DNA from: Xiphydria camelus
Taxonomy: Eukaryota; Arthropoda; Insecta; Hymenoptera; Xiphydriidae
NCBI GenBank assembly: GCA_963678675.1
Contig: OY783194.1
Coordinates: 16,315,421-16,379,420, forward strand
Direction of reading: 5' to 3'
Length of the DNA: 64,000 bases
Made by a program: the position numbers and the translations under genes. This document shows positions 11,207-21,518 of the stretch, one piece after another; position 1 is the stretch's first letter, and every line of letters starts with the position of its first letter. The notes below the pieces were generated by a model. That model made no database searches and was not told where the DNA came from. It was given only the letters and a program-made list of their open reading frames with translations.

Positions 11207-12661
11207 GAAATTTTGCAATAAAAGTTAGCTGTTATCAAAAAATCAGTTTTTCTTCTGCATTACTACGATTACTACTATTACGATACTATTATACTATTAT
11301 ACTATTATACTACGATATTGTTCTACCAAATAAATCATAAAAGCAAAGAAAATAACAGAAAACTGTACGAACTTATTTTCCAACCCAATAAATATGTCGT
11401 TGAGTCGCAAGCTGTTTGTAAGTTAGTAATTATTTCACAAGATTGACTTGCCTCAGATTCAGTAACACTCAAATTTCACACCGCATTAGTCATACTACTG
11501 TTTAATTCATTATCAGTTACTAGAGATGACGTTATAGGCAAAGTACAGCGCGATCACTGACTTGATCGTATAATTGCAGTAATTAGAATGACTATAACGT
11601 CACACTATATCGAAATTCAACGATTAGAGTCAGACTAACTAAACCAGAAGGTAGATGAACGCTTCGATGTGACGTATAGGTACAAAAAATGTAAACAGCG
11701 TATATTCGGGTAAATCGAGAGAGGTCCGACGGTACACGGAAACTCTTGATTACGATGCAGATTCTTTCAGTATATCCTATTGTGATATAAAATATTCATA
11801 TGAATGAAAATGTATTCGTTATTCAAAATTATTAGAATGATGAATGAAAATTTAATCTTATCTATTAGTCATTCAATTATTAATTTTTTTATGACGCCCA
11901 TCTCTGACTCCAATGATATTCTATTTTATTTACAAATATATAAAAAAAAACTTTGTTATAAAATATTTATAGAAATACTATTTATAATCAACATTACCGC
12001 AATCACAGATGACCGGACTATTGAGAAATGAATAGTTGGATCTTTTAAATTTTTTCCCGGTTCGTAAACAAATGAAACATAAGTAGAGTATCTAAATTTT
12101 ATACACAACTCCAATAATTCGAAGCATCATTTAAACATTTTAAAATATTTTCTTAAAAATCCATAATTTGATTATTGAGTCTCACATGATATACTGTTTC
12201 GATATATTGTAAGCCTTTACACTGTAAAAACTGCCCTTACAGATATTTCTTCTCTGTCGATTTATTGCCATGATTGATTTGGAGTGAAGAAATTGAAAAA
12301 ATAATAAAATATTTACCTCCGAGTTAATAGTTTCTCCTGGAGTATATATGGGTTTAAGAAACTTCTGCATAGTTTCAAAGGCAAACCAGTTTGGTTTGTA
12401 AATGTCTTCTGCACCAGCACCAGATTTACTGCTGGATTTAACCTTACTTAAAAGCTGGCGGAATATCGCCATTAGTGAGTCTTTCTTCTTCTTTAAATCT
12501 GCGACAGTTACGTTGCTGCTAGAAAATGATGATTCTATCTCCTTCCAGGCATCAGCCACTTTGTTCCTGTTTTTGTGGTCAACATGTTTGGGATCCCATA
12601 TCATCGGAAATCTCTGGTACAGATCCAAAAACTCTAACACTACTTCATTAGACCATTCCAT
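9741..12661 (-). CDS. Harbinger accessory protein with MADF domain, two exons
   Basis: Exon 1 (12661-12317) encodes an N-terminal MADF domain: MEWSNEVVLEFLDLYQRFPM, IWDPKHVDHKNRNKVADAW, WKEIESSF, LKKKKDSLMAIFRQLLSKV, then the WFAFETMQKFL block. It ends at a GTAAAT donor in phase 0. Exon 2 (10196-9741) follows TTTCTTTTCAAG and gives an acidic linker, KLTKAKKMK, and an EFNREIVMNQIDNVVFENI helix like the BESS-type C-terminus. The total is about 266 residues. In known Harbinger elements the second protein binds the ends and helps the transposase into the nucleus; that role is inferred. Exon 2 lies inside transposase intron 2, and transposase exon 3 lies inside this gene's intron. Confidence 0.8.
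11207..12181. other. AT-rich interior of the Harbinger element with ACT/TACTAT microsatellite
   Basis: A (TACTAT)n-like run occupies about 11262-11325. The rest is AT-rich DNA within the MADF gene's intron; the ORF at 11804-12031 has no recognisable motif. Confidence 0.6.
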
Positions 12662-12689
12662 GATGGGTATTCGAGCTGGATATTACAAT

Positions 12690-12895
12690 CTTACAATCAC
12701 GATTTCACAATGACAATAGACGATCACAATCTCAAAATCGCGATTTAACAATGACGATAGACAATCACAATTTAACAATCACCATTGAACAATCACGAGT
12801 CAACAGTCGCGAGTGAACAGTCACGATTTAACTGTCGCGAGTGAACAATCACGATTTAACCGTCGCGAGTAAACAATCACGATTTCACTGTCGTA
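12690..12895. repeat. subterminal minisatellite, CACGATTTAAC / GTCGCGAGTGAAC units
   Basis: Repeated words of about 25-32 bp alternate (AACAATCACGATTTAAC and GTCGCGAGTGAACA). They lie just upstream of the MADF start codon, where they could act as a promoter or as transposase-binding repeats. The role is inferred. Confidence 0.75.
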
Positions 12896-13342
12896 TTATT
12901 GACTGTCTTGAACTGATAAATTATAGTATCGGAAAGAAATCAAAGTTGATTTATTTGTGAAACACTGATCGCTATTTGCTCGATTAGCGGTTTGTACTTA
13001 TAGTGAACTACCGGTCTGCACGTCGCGTGAGTTGGTAGAAGACTGGACACCGAATACGTTTTTCAACTAGAATCGTACTATCCGGGATGCCAATTCGTCA
13101 AGAACTGAGAGTTTTTAGGAAACCGAAGAAGTATTTTGGGTACAGAGCGGAGGGGGAGAAAAAGGATTTAGTGAAAATACTCTGCGTCAAGGATAAGCGA
13201 AAGGGAGATGTACAACTTAGAAAGTTTTCAGTATAGGAAAAAGACAAGGGTCTTTGAAAGGGGTTTTGGCGTTCACGGGGCACGGGTATTCATACATTTT
13301 TCTACGCCCACTTCAACGCACGAAAGTGTTGGGTCACTTGGT

Positions 13343-13908
13343 CGTCCTTTACTACGCGTCGTTTTACCGACAAGACCGCGGATAGCGACCGAATGCCGAA
13401 TGTTTGGCGCAGTAGAGCTCCCACACACTACGCGAAGGATTACAAATGGCAAATATTCGCCGACTGCACGCATTGTCTGGGACCGACTTCAGACTTCCCG
13501 TGTCACTAACCAAACCCCGAAATAAAATCTTCATTTTTCGAGTTCTGGCCAGCTTTTCGGGATGTCGTCCCATTGTGCGGCGCCTCGATCCCGCTCTCCA
13601 ATTTCAAGGGCCTCGCGACGGGGCACCGGTCGCGAGGGCAAGGCGGTGTGTCTCGGTAAACGCAAGGCGCCTGGACCCCTTCTCGGGTTGCAAATAAATC
13701 AACTATGCGTAGCTGGGCACACCATGTGGGAGTGGAGGCGAAGAAGCCCGAAGTTACTTCGTCATCCTTTACTACGCGTCGTTTTACCGACAAGACCGCG
13801 AATAGCGGGCGAATGCCGAATGTTTAGCGCAGTAGAGCTCCCACACACTACGCGAAGGATCACGAATGGTGAATATTTGCCGAATGCACGCATTGTCTGG
13901 GACCGGCT
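13343..13908. repeat. Harbinger right-end direct repeat (internal copy of the terminal region)
   Basis: The 146-bp segment 13343-13487, from CGTCCTTTACTACGCGTCG to ATTGTCTGGGACCG, is repeated with a few differences at 13762-13908, which is the true end. GCTCTCCAATTTCA is likewise shared between the left (8556) and right (13595) ends. The internal copy is a second possible TIR. Confidence 0.85.
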
Positions 13909-13911
13909 TAA

Positions 13912-14380
13912 GCCTTCAGGACCGAGGGAGAATGACCGGATGTTTCCCTTCCTGAGTGAGCTCCGAATGAGCAAGCCAACCTCCGAATCGAATAACGCCG
14001 TATTCGTCGATAAAGGCCGTTAAGCGAACGAAGACATTGTTCTTTGGCAACGCAGAACCAGAGCGAAGGGTCTTGAGCTCCGATGAGAAGTACTGGACTT
14101 GTGTAGCTTGAACCCAGAAACGCTTGGCTACCTCCATATCGTGAGAAGGTCCAACGATTACCGGTGAGTATAGATCCCTCTGCAGCTTAGGCAAAATTCT
14201 GAAACAAATTGCGGTGAGCCGAAACAATTTATGCAGTAAAGAAACCTGATGGATGAGCTGCCAGTGATAATCCACCGTGGGTGCCGCCACGGTAAGAGAA
14301 ATGCCGGGTCGAACTTCCTCCGGATGAAGATCGCCCGCAGTCTCAGGTTGAGAAGGCCATGGGTGCATTAACTGTGTCAT
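13912..14380 (-). pseudogene. BEL/Pao RNase H-integrase junction, first integrase part
   Basis: The minus-strand ORF contains LLHKLFRLTAICFRILPKL, a Gln/Phe spacer, LRSGSALPKNNVFVRLTAFI, DEYGVIRFGGWLAHSEL and KHPVILPRS. This is the conserved LR(V/F)GGRL...KHP(I/V)ILP block that precedes the integrase zinc finger in BEL/Pao. It stops a few bases short of the Harbinger TAA, and the protein picks up again at 8407. The junction itself holds a stop codon, so the element was already dead or died by mutation there. Confidence 0.85.
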
Positions 14381-14506
14381 CCATGGTGGTCCCGTCCACC
14401 ATAATGCGTGATCCTTGAGCTGAGCTGTCGTTACACCTCTTGAGGCGCAATCGGCCGGGTTGCTAACGCCAGGAACGTCATGCCAACGAGCATTCGGAGT
14501 GAGCTC

Positions 14507-15104
14507 CTATATTTGAGTGATCCTATTCCTGACATAGTCCTTCAATCGAGATGCGTGAGAACTGATCCACATAAGTGTGACTTGAGAGCCCGTCCAAAGA
14601 TGAATTGCTCTTACATCCATTTTTAACGTGGCTTGAACGTATTTAATGAGTTTAGCCAATAGCAGCGCTGCTGTGAGTTCTAACCTCGGGATGGTCAGTC
14701 GCTTGAGAGGTGCAACCATCGTCTTGGAACATAAAAGAGAAGCCGATAAGCACGTGGACGGTGAGTGTACGGTTATGTAAACGACCGTAGACATCGCAAG
14801 TTAAGACGCATCAGAGAAGCCGTGAATTTCAATGATAGAGCTGCTCCATGTGTTCCACCATCGAAGTAATGAGTTTGGCCAAACTTGAGAGGTCCTCTCT
14901 GAACGTGAGCCATTTTGAAGTGACATAGGACCGTAATGTGTAGTCCCAGCCGACCTTGAGTAGCAAGAGTTCTTGAAGAAACATCTTGGCCCGAATCGTC
15001 ACCAGTGAAACGAATCCAAGTGGATCAAACATCTGCGCCACTTCAGATAGTATGAGTCTTTTTGTAGAGTTGTCCGGATGAGCTGAGAACTTCGTTGAGA
15101 ACAA
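14507..15104 (-). pseudogene. BEL/Pao RNase H-like (Peptidase_A17/PF05380-type) region
   Basis: Two minus-strand frames cover the region: FDPLGFVSLVTIRAKMFLQE and LLLKVGWDY (15104-14829), then VAPLKRLTIPRLELTAALL, IHLWTGSQVTLMWISSH and YVRNRITQI (14794-14507). These match the order seen in BEL/Pao polyproteins (LSEIARIFDPLGLLSP, then IPRLEL.AALLLARL, LWTDS..VLAWI). The usual LWTDS Asp is Gly here (LWTGS), and a stop separates the frames, so it is inactive. Confidence 0.85.
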
Positions 15105-15130
15105 GAACTTGTCCTCTTGAGGATCCCATG

Positions 15131-15650
15131 TTAATCCGAGAATTTTGGTTTGGCAATTGTCCGCAATGGAGCAGTTTCAATGAGCTGTTCCAATGAATCC
15201 GCGCCACCGAAAATGTCATCAATATATCTGCCAAGAATGAACGAGGGTAATGCCAGCGTGAAACGATATCCCTCATCTTCTGCCAGCTGGAGCAGAGCAC
15301 GAACAGCGAGAAAAGGGGCAGCCTTCGTTTCGTACGTCATTGTAGTGAGCTGATATTGAACCTCAATAAGCTGTTCATCGACTCAGAAAATCCGTTGAAG
15401 ATCCCAATCATCTTCATGCACCTTAATTTGCCTGAACATCTTGGTGATGTCTATCGCGAAGAGACAGCGATGATGTCGAATCCAAATGAGCACGTTAGAG
15501 ACATTGAGCATTAACTTCGCACCCGTATGCATGAGATCGTTCACTGAGTGCCCAGATGATGTGGCACTCGAACCATTGAAGACGACTCGAAACTTTGTGG
15601 TAGCCTGGTCTGGTCGTAACACGCCATGATACGGTAAAAATAATGAACTT
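15131..15650 (-). pseudogene. BEL/Pao reverse transcriptase
   Basis: Minus-strand segments give TTKFRVVFNGSSATSSGHSV, LFAIDITKMFRQIKVHEDDW and, after an interruption at about 15360, AAPFLAVRALLQLAEDEG and GRYIDDIFGGADSLEQL. The catalytic YxDD is present as YIDD. A stop falls between LQRIF and the next block. The family is clear from the FxGSxxT...LND and AEDEG...YVDDI pattern peculiar to BEL/Pao. Confidence 0.9.
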
Positions 15651-15949
15651 TACCTGGTTGAGCCGTCGCTGATGCCTTTACCATGTGAACGGGTTGCTCG
15701 TATTCGGTCATGAACTGGTGATATAATCACGATACCCTGGATTTCGCTTGAAACGGTTGAGAGTATGAGAAAGGCATCGATGAGTTGTAGTATATGAGTC
15801 CCCGAGTTTTGAGCCTGGCGCCTTGAGCGTGATACGAACAACGTATCGTCCTAATGAGTCCCTCGAATGAGTTGTCCGAAAATTAGCCTCGCACTCCTCT
15901 TCTTCCGAACTGAGCGGTTGAGTTGATCCGATGGTAGCTTTTCTTGAAC

Positions 15950-16460
15950 TCAGAACTTCGTCAGAATGTCCTGAAGGAGCGAATCTTCGCCGCGAGCTGA
16001 TACCGTGAGAGCAGAACGCACAGATGGTTGAGCGGCAGACACCTGACCAAGGACCAACCAGCCGAAAAATGAAAGCTGAGCAATTGGCATCGACATATCG
16101 CCTCTGATGATGTTCGGCTTGATGATCTGACCGTAATAATCGGCCCCGATGATAATGTCGATTGGCCTTGGCGTGAGAAATTCCGGATCGGCTAGCTTGA
16201 GCTTCACTATGCGTGGCCAGCCTGGGTGTGTTAACTCGAAGGATGGTAAGATGGTTGTAACCTTCCTTAAGATGTGGGCGAGGACCATGACTGAGTGCGA
16301 GGTGTGAGCTGACTTGAGTGTGAGTTGAACCGTACCACGCGTCTAAGTTGACTGCACCCCTCCAATGCCAAAGATTGGAATGGTGGAGCGTAAACGTGGT
16401 ATGTTGAACCGATCCATGAGTTGCTCCGATACTAAAGTGAGTTCCGACCCTGTATCTACC
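15950..16460 (-). pseudogene. BEL/Pao aspartic protease (DUF1758-like)
   Basis: At about 16450 the minus strand reads FLVDTGSELTLVSEQLMDRF, with the catalytic DTGS, and further on RPIDIIIGADYYGQIIKPNI, SFFGWLVLGQV. This is the protease domain of BEL/Pao. A frame change lies between the active site and the IGAD block. Confidence 0.85.
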
Positions 16461-17390
16461 AAGAAGCGGACCAGATGAGTATGAACCGATGAGTTGATGA
16501 GAGCAATTGCTGTGGCGAGCAGCGTTGAGTTTGATAAAGTGAGCGGTACTGATGAGTGGACAATTGCACCGGAAATTCAATATCCGGTTCCTGATGAGCA
16601 TGAGTAGTCTTCTTCATCGAGTGGTCCGCAGCTGCTGAGTTGTTCGAGGGGATCACGGGTGAGACTCCGTACAGCATAGTGTGATGTCGAGCTGAGCACT
16701 CCTTACACCCTCGCGTGCACCTACACGCCCGAGCACTATGTCTTCCGAGGCAGTTGAAACAAAGCCGACGATCCACTACGAGTTGGCGACGTTCTTTAGA
16801 CGCCATCTCCCTAAACCTCGTACACGTGACAATGAAGTGCTTGCCTGAACAACAGTCGCACGGAAAACTGGTGTCCAATGAAGAGGTCTTAACCTGAGCA
16901 GCACCCGAAGATGAACTGGCCGACGCTTCATGAGCTGTCTTTTTTGTAGGAGGCTTCTGAGATGAGGAGCTGGTGTGAGCTGATCCCCAAGGTTCGCTGG
17001 TACTCGACGGTAAGATTAGTAGGCTCGACGCCCCTTCAAGTAATGAGAATCAGGAAAACATTCGCGATCGAGGAGTCCAGCAGGCCACGTAACTTCGAAG
17101 TATGAGTGCTGCTTTACTAGCTCCTTATGGAGCTGCTCCACAACTTCCGAATGAGCGTCCAGCTCGCCATACGAGATACTTGATGAGCTGCCTTAAACAG
17201 CCTCGAGAGACTCGACGAGAAGATCCACGAGCCCCATTTGAGTCGGGACCTTGAGAGTGAGTTCGACCGAGAGCTTTGCCGGAGATGCAGTACGTAAAGA
17301 CTGCCTGACTGGTTGTGATTCCGCAGTGGGCTCCATCAGCTTGGTGGTCGGAGTCGGTGACGACCGACCCGATGCAGAACTCGTGGACAT
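16456..17390 (-). pseudogene. BEL/Pao gag with zinc knuckles
   Basis: A start codon at 17390 opens MSTSSASGRSSPTPTTKLME, which ends at a stop near 17193. Further on (16878-16640) are CDCCSGKHFIVTCTRFREM, RRLCFNCLGRHSARAC and CKECSARHHTMLYG, the Cys/His knuckle series of BEL/Pao gag. The piece between the two is short for a Pao gag and broken by stops, so part of it may be deleted. Confidence 0.8.
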
Positions 17391-17762
17391 GATGAGTGAG
17401 CGTCAGTAAACCGATGAACAAGATGAGCGCGAGTGAGACGAACAGCACGTGTAACACACGCTTGATGAAACGTCCGAAGAGCAACGAATGCGTGAGACGC
17501 GACACGCCGATAGTGCACACATGCACGATGAGAAGCCGATGAGACTATGGAACTTGAACAAGACGCGGCATACGAAATGCTCGACACACACACGCGCGAT
17601 GCCTTCAGCGACACGAAGACTTGAGATAAGCACACGAGAGCGAGTGAGATAACCGAAGCGCACGAGAAGTCCAATGTAGCGAGCGCGAGAGAGATACAAC
17701 ACACGCGCGAGAGAAGTCCTTTGAGTTTTCCACTGATGTTCACTTTCCAGTCGCACAGACAC

Positions 17763-17786
17763 TGTTCGATCCGGCTCGAAGGACCA
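17763..17786 (-). promoter_or_regulatory. Pao primer-binding site
   Basis: On the minus strand TGGTCCTTCGAGCCGGATCG follows two bases after a CTCCAACA end, the position and TGG start expected for a tRNA-primed minus-strand site downstream of a 5' LTR. The tRNA species was not determined. Confidence 0.6.
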
Positions 17787-17788
17787 AA

Positions 17789-18396
17789 TGTTGGAGAATG
17801 TCGTGGTCCGCGACTCCCCGATGAGCGCCCCGTGGCAAGGAACAGTGCAGATGTCGAGGAGAAAGAAAAGGCCGAACGCGAAAGCAATTTGCAGAGGAAA
17901 TTGAGTCTTTAATTTGAGCACCAATGAGTAGACCGCACTTAACACTAATGAGTAGTCCTATTTACACAATGCTGAGTAGACCGTAAAATGAACAATAAAC
18001 ACGATATTATTGATCGGCTCCCGATGAGTTTATATACCGCGTGAGCAATGGCTGACCGCGTGGTCAGCCCGTGAGAACGTTCGAGAAACCGAGCACGGCT
18101 CGTACAAGACACCGAGCGCACGAGCCTCGAGCACCAAGCGGACCAATTGAGATTAAGTGCGAGTATCGATGAGAATTTCCGTGATATCAGTAATGAATTG
18201 AGCGAATCCTACGAGTTATCCGAGAGTAATAACCGAGCGTTCCGAGAGCCGTTACACAAGACCGAGAAGCACGTGAGAAGAACCGAATAGAACTGGGAAT
18301 GGAAGAGCTGATAGGAACCGGAAGAGACGAGATGCACACGTGACCGCGCGACGTGGCATTGGGTGCGTTCAGCAGATCATACCGCTCCGCAACAGT
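17789..18396 (-). mobile_element. probable 5' LTR of the Pao element
   Basis: The inner boundary (plus TGTTGGAG at 17789) is set by the primer site. The outer boundary is uncertain: GCAACA near 18394 is the best TG..CA candidate. A TATA-like GGTATATAAACTC lies on the minus strand near 18038. No 3' LTR copy was found, since the 4.7-kb end is replaced by a MITE, so the LTR length cannot be confirmed. Confidence 0.45.
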
Positions 18397-18449
18397 TGTG
18401 GAGCAGCTCAGCAAAAATCTGCCGAACGCGCATGCTACCGTTCGCTCCA

Positions 18450-19027
18450 AGTGAGCGGAAGTGGTAGCGGTCGCCATGTTTTGTAGAGAAGAAAAGTTAC
18501 GCTTCAGCACTCCCGCTCACTTCCATCGGAAAAAGTTTTGGCGCATTTTATGAACGATGTCGAGCGGTGTGAACCGATGTGTCGAATTCCGTCTGTCGTG
18601 CCACGGAACATCTTATATTTTATGTATTATTACGAAAAAAAATTACATTTTCTTGCCACCGGCAATCGTAAAACAATCTGTTACCATATCAGTACCTGAG
18701 AGCTAAACAGTATTAACTCCATTTTTTTCGTACCCGTATTATTTCTTCATTCTGCTATTTTCAATGTAAAATTCACTGTTGTCCAGTGTTATCTCTGGTT
18801 ACAAAATGTTGTGTTGTTTATATTAATACCTCAGAGCTAAACAGTATTATTACAATTTTTTTCAAAAACCGTATTATTTCCTCATTCTGCTATTTTCAAT
18901 GTAAAATAGCAGAATGAGGAAATAATACGGTTTTTGAAAAAAAATGGTGTTAATACTGTTTAGCTCTGAGGTATTGATATAAACAACACAACATTTTGTA
19001 ACCAGAGATAACACTGGACAACAGTGA
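18450..19027. mobile_element. hairpin MITE, copy 1
   Basis: Starts AAGTGAGCGGAAGTGGTAGC. A near-identical copy is at 24766-25303. The right half is one long hairpin: TAAAATAGCAGAATGAGG and flanking sequence on 18903-19027 is the inverse of 18771-18897. No coding sequence. The target duplication was not resolved. Confidence 0.8.
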
Positions 19028-19965
19028 TTTTGTTACTCGAACCAGACCAGGTGATTCTTATAGATTTATGTGCGCTAAAAACGAATCTGACTCTCAAATT
19101 GATTTTTCCTAAATTATTTTATAAAGCCAAATTTCAGTACGACAAGTCGATCGTTTAAGTCCACCGCGCCACGCGCCTAAATGTATCGAAGGCCACGGCC
19201 GAAATTTGTTGTCAGCAGAACAGAGAGCGCTACTTCTGAGCGTAATGAGCGGTAGCGGTTTATGCTCGATCTGCTAAACGCAACCATTAATCAACGATCG
19301 ACGAACGTTGCCGCGAGGTGCCGCCGCGCGACGGTCGAAACCCGAACCGGTCGACACAGTTGGGGACGCGCCATTATTCAACAATGACATTAGGGAAGCT
19401 AGAAATCCCTGGTGAATTTCGACAAGTTCTAGCGTTTTGCCGTCTAAATGAAAGCGAAAATGACGATGGAATGAAGTTTTTCATATATTAGGTATCCATA
19501 GATAATGCGCTATCTACTTTTATTTTCATATTATTACAAAAATCATAAAATCAGGAAACTACTGTTAGCAAACACGCCCAAGCGGCGGCCATGCTTACAG
19601 CTATCTGGTAATACAATTTTACGATTTCCGCGATAATACAAAAATAAAAGTAGGTAGCGCACTAGCTGTGGTCACTTCATACATGAAATACTTCACTTCG
19701 TTATTATTTTGGATTCTATTTAGATAGCAAAGCGCAGAACTTGTCTATAATAGTATTTTTCAGGTATTTTATTCTATCATTCCTATGAATCTCTTTTGGT
19801 CTTTATCGAGATTCGAGCCACCTTAAGTCAGATATTATTATATATCAGATGTTTTACTCAGATGGTCGTAATTTTATACCTCAATCGCTACCTACTTAGT
19901 TCATTGTACTCCGGAGTTTTTTTTATTATTTAAGCTTAGAAACTTTTACAGTTTATTCCGCTGTA
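19028..19965. other. intergenic stretch, no gene seen
   Basis: A short inverted pair (CTACTTTTATTTTCATATTA near 19512 and AAAATAAAAGTAGGTAGCGC near 19641) suggests a small decayed foldback element. Nothing else is recognisable. Confidence 0.45.
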
Positions 19966-20695
19966 CAGGGTCTCCACGTATGTTGTTGACATAGGACGAT
20001 ATGGCACGTAGTGTTTTGTAGACTGTAGGCTGTACGCTGTTGGTCGGAGATGCAAAGACGACGAACGATTGGCTCTGTCTATCGCCGGCAAACGTCAATA
20101 GTCACAAGAGAAGTTCTCTAGGGCGTAGAAACCTAGCAGACGAGAAAGTATGGCGGGTGACGGGTACGCATCTTTACAAAGTGAAATTTGTCGGAGTAAT
20201 TGTATTTGTTGGAAATAAAACGTGGTTTTCAAAGTTAATAAAATATTTCCATTCGCGAAACGATTTCCCTCACGTTTATTTCGATCCTCGGACGCGCTTG
20301 TTAATAAAAAGTAAAAATTCAGTTAAATTAGGTTGGCTGGTGGTCGAGGAAGTAAACTTCGGCGCCACCGAGCTAAACACCCTTTTTAACCGCCTGATTT
20401 GAAATATCGATACGTTCCTTTGAAAACCTCGAAGTGCAATTTTTGACAAAAATGCCATTTACATATAACTTACTGTGTTAAGGTTTAAAATCTGAAAACA
20501 ATAAGCTATAAATGGAATTTTTTTCAAAAATTGCACTTACGAAATTTTCAAAGTAAGGTATCGATGGTATCGATATAGCAATATGGCAGCCTATTTCATA
20601 GTAGGCATTGCAGGAGTAAAAAATGAAAATATAACCTTGATTTATGAATCTAGTATATGTAGTGAAGTGAATTGAAATAAAAAATTTAATATAAA

Positions 20696-20896
20696 ATGGT
20701 TTTTTCGTGTGCAGTACCGAGTTGTAAAAATAAATCAAGGTTCATTGTTCCTTCTGTAAAAAAATCGAAAGATATTCGTCAAAAGTGGCTCGATTTCTTA
20801 AAATATGCACCTCATCATAGAAAAGGATTATGCGAAGTTCATTTTACTCCTGATCAATTAATAACGGTGATACAGGTAAAAATGAAAATTATTTAG
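20696..20896 (+). CDS. THAP-domain protein fragment (P-element-type DNA binding)
   Basis: 66-residue ORF starting MVFSCAVPSCKNKS, with the C2CH zinc pattern Cys-x4-Cys ... Cys-x2-His (LCEVHF) and the WLDFLKYAPHHRKG stretch between, as in THAP domains. The frame stops at about residue 66, where a DQLITV...IQVKMKII sequence suggests read-through into an intron: the GTGATACAGGTAAAAATG context offers a GTAAAA donor. It is probably the first exon of a P-type transposase whose remaining exons are missing here. Confidence 0.65.
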   Translation: MVFSCAVPSCKNKSRFIVPSVKKSKDIRQKWLDFLKYAPHHRKGLCEVHFTPDQLITVIQVKMKII

Positions 20897-20901
20897 AGCG
20901 T

Positions 20902-20973
20902 GTTCATAAATTGGCTGACAGTACTGTATTCCCATTCCGAAGTATGGGAATGCAGTACTGTCAGCCAATTTCT
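20902..20973. repeat. 72-bp hairpin
   Basis: ATTGGCTGACAGTACTG and its inverse flank a short TCCGAAG loop with few mismatches. It lies inside the THAP element, right after the ORF. Confidence 0.8.
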
Positions 20974-21518
20974 GAACATTTCTGATTTAATTAAATATGT
21001 ATATTTATAGTACATATGGGAATTGTATTTGAATTTTATTTTGTAATTCATTGTTACAATTTTTTCCCAGTCACATTAGTCACATTAGTGCAGCATTAAT
21101 AAGATATTATAACCGTTTAAATTTGCCCGCGGGTGTTTGGCTCGGTGGCACCATCTGCTTCAGTTTTGCCCAGCCAACCTCATTGAAGTAATGAAGGGAG
21201 GGTGATAACGGCGTACCCATCACCCGCCATACTTTCTTGTCTGCTAGGTTTTTATGCCCTAGGGAACTTCTCTCATGACTATTGACGTCTGCCGGCGATA
21301 GACAGAGCCAATCGTTCGTCGTCTTTGCATCTCGGACCAATAGCGTACAGCCTACAGGCTACAAAACGCTACGTGCCAAATCGTCCTATGTCAACAACAT
21401 ACGTGGAGACCCTGTATAGGTATTTAAATAGGAAAATGTAATTACTCATTTTTACACTATCTTAACTCGTGTACATAGTCTATCTCGGTTTTATCATTTT
21501 AGTCCTTATGATGCATTT

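Larger units (their letters stand above)
8411..13908. mobile_element. complete 5.5-kb PIF/Harbinger transposon, TAA target duplication
   Basis: The terminal repeat AGCCGGTCCCAGACAATGCG (continuing TGCATTCGG) is present at 8411 and, inverted, up to 13908. TAA flanks both sides (8408-8410, 13909-13911). The element carries a plus-strand DDE transposase and a minus-strand MADF gene, the two-protein content known for Harbinger elements. It lies inside the integrase region of a minus-strand Pao polyprotein. Removing it with one TAA leaves the Pao halves in phase, with a stop at the junction. It looks much younger than its host. Confidence 0.92.
20331..21185. mobile_element. P-like element fragment carrying a THAP ORF, nested in the TA-flanked element
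   Basis: Ends AGGTTGGCTGGTGGTCGAGG and GTTTTGCCCAGCCAACCT match, in inverse orientation, the element at 28547-29062; both share GGTGTTTGGCTCGGTGGC and an inner repeat around AATGCCATTTATA. It contains a THAP-domain ORF. P elements carry THAP domains, hence the proposed class. An 8-bp target duplication was looked for and not found. Confidence 0.7.
19966..21414. mobile_element. TA-flanked foldback element with about 200-bp inverted repeats
   Basis: CAGGGTCTCCACGTATGTTG at the left end and its inverse at the right continue as inverted copies for about 200 bp (19966-20170 and 21205-21414). TA flanks both ends (19964-19965, 21415-21416). The interior is occupied by the THAP-bearing insertion at 20331-21185. 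Confidence 0.85.

Noticed and set aside
12690..12895. CRISPR-like array
   Set aside because: Units are degenerate and contiguous with no spacers, in a eukaryotic transposon.
13208..14023. Several overlapping ORFs near the right end of the Harbinger element
   Set aside because: They are translations of the subterminal direct repeats on both strands.
15708..16601. 297-residue minus-strand ORF, one of the longest in the window
   Set aside because: It is an out-of-frame shadow of the Pao protease/gag region; the DTGS and IGADYYGQ motifs are in other frames of the same strand.
17125..17945. ORFs up to 183 residues on the minus strand
   Set aside because: They cover the Pao LTR end and leader; the gag start at 17390 in another frame explains the region.
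20040..20402. 120-residue plus-strand ORF
   Set aside because: It spans the arm of a TA-flanked foldback element and the start of a nested insertion; no domain.
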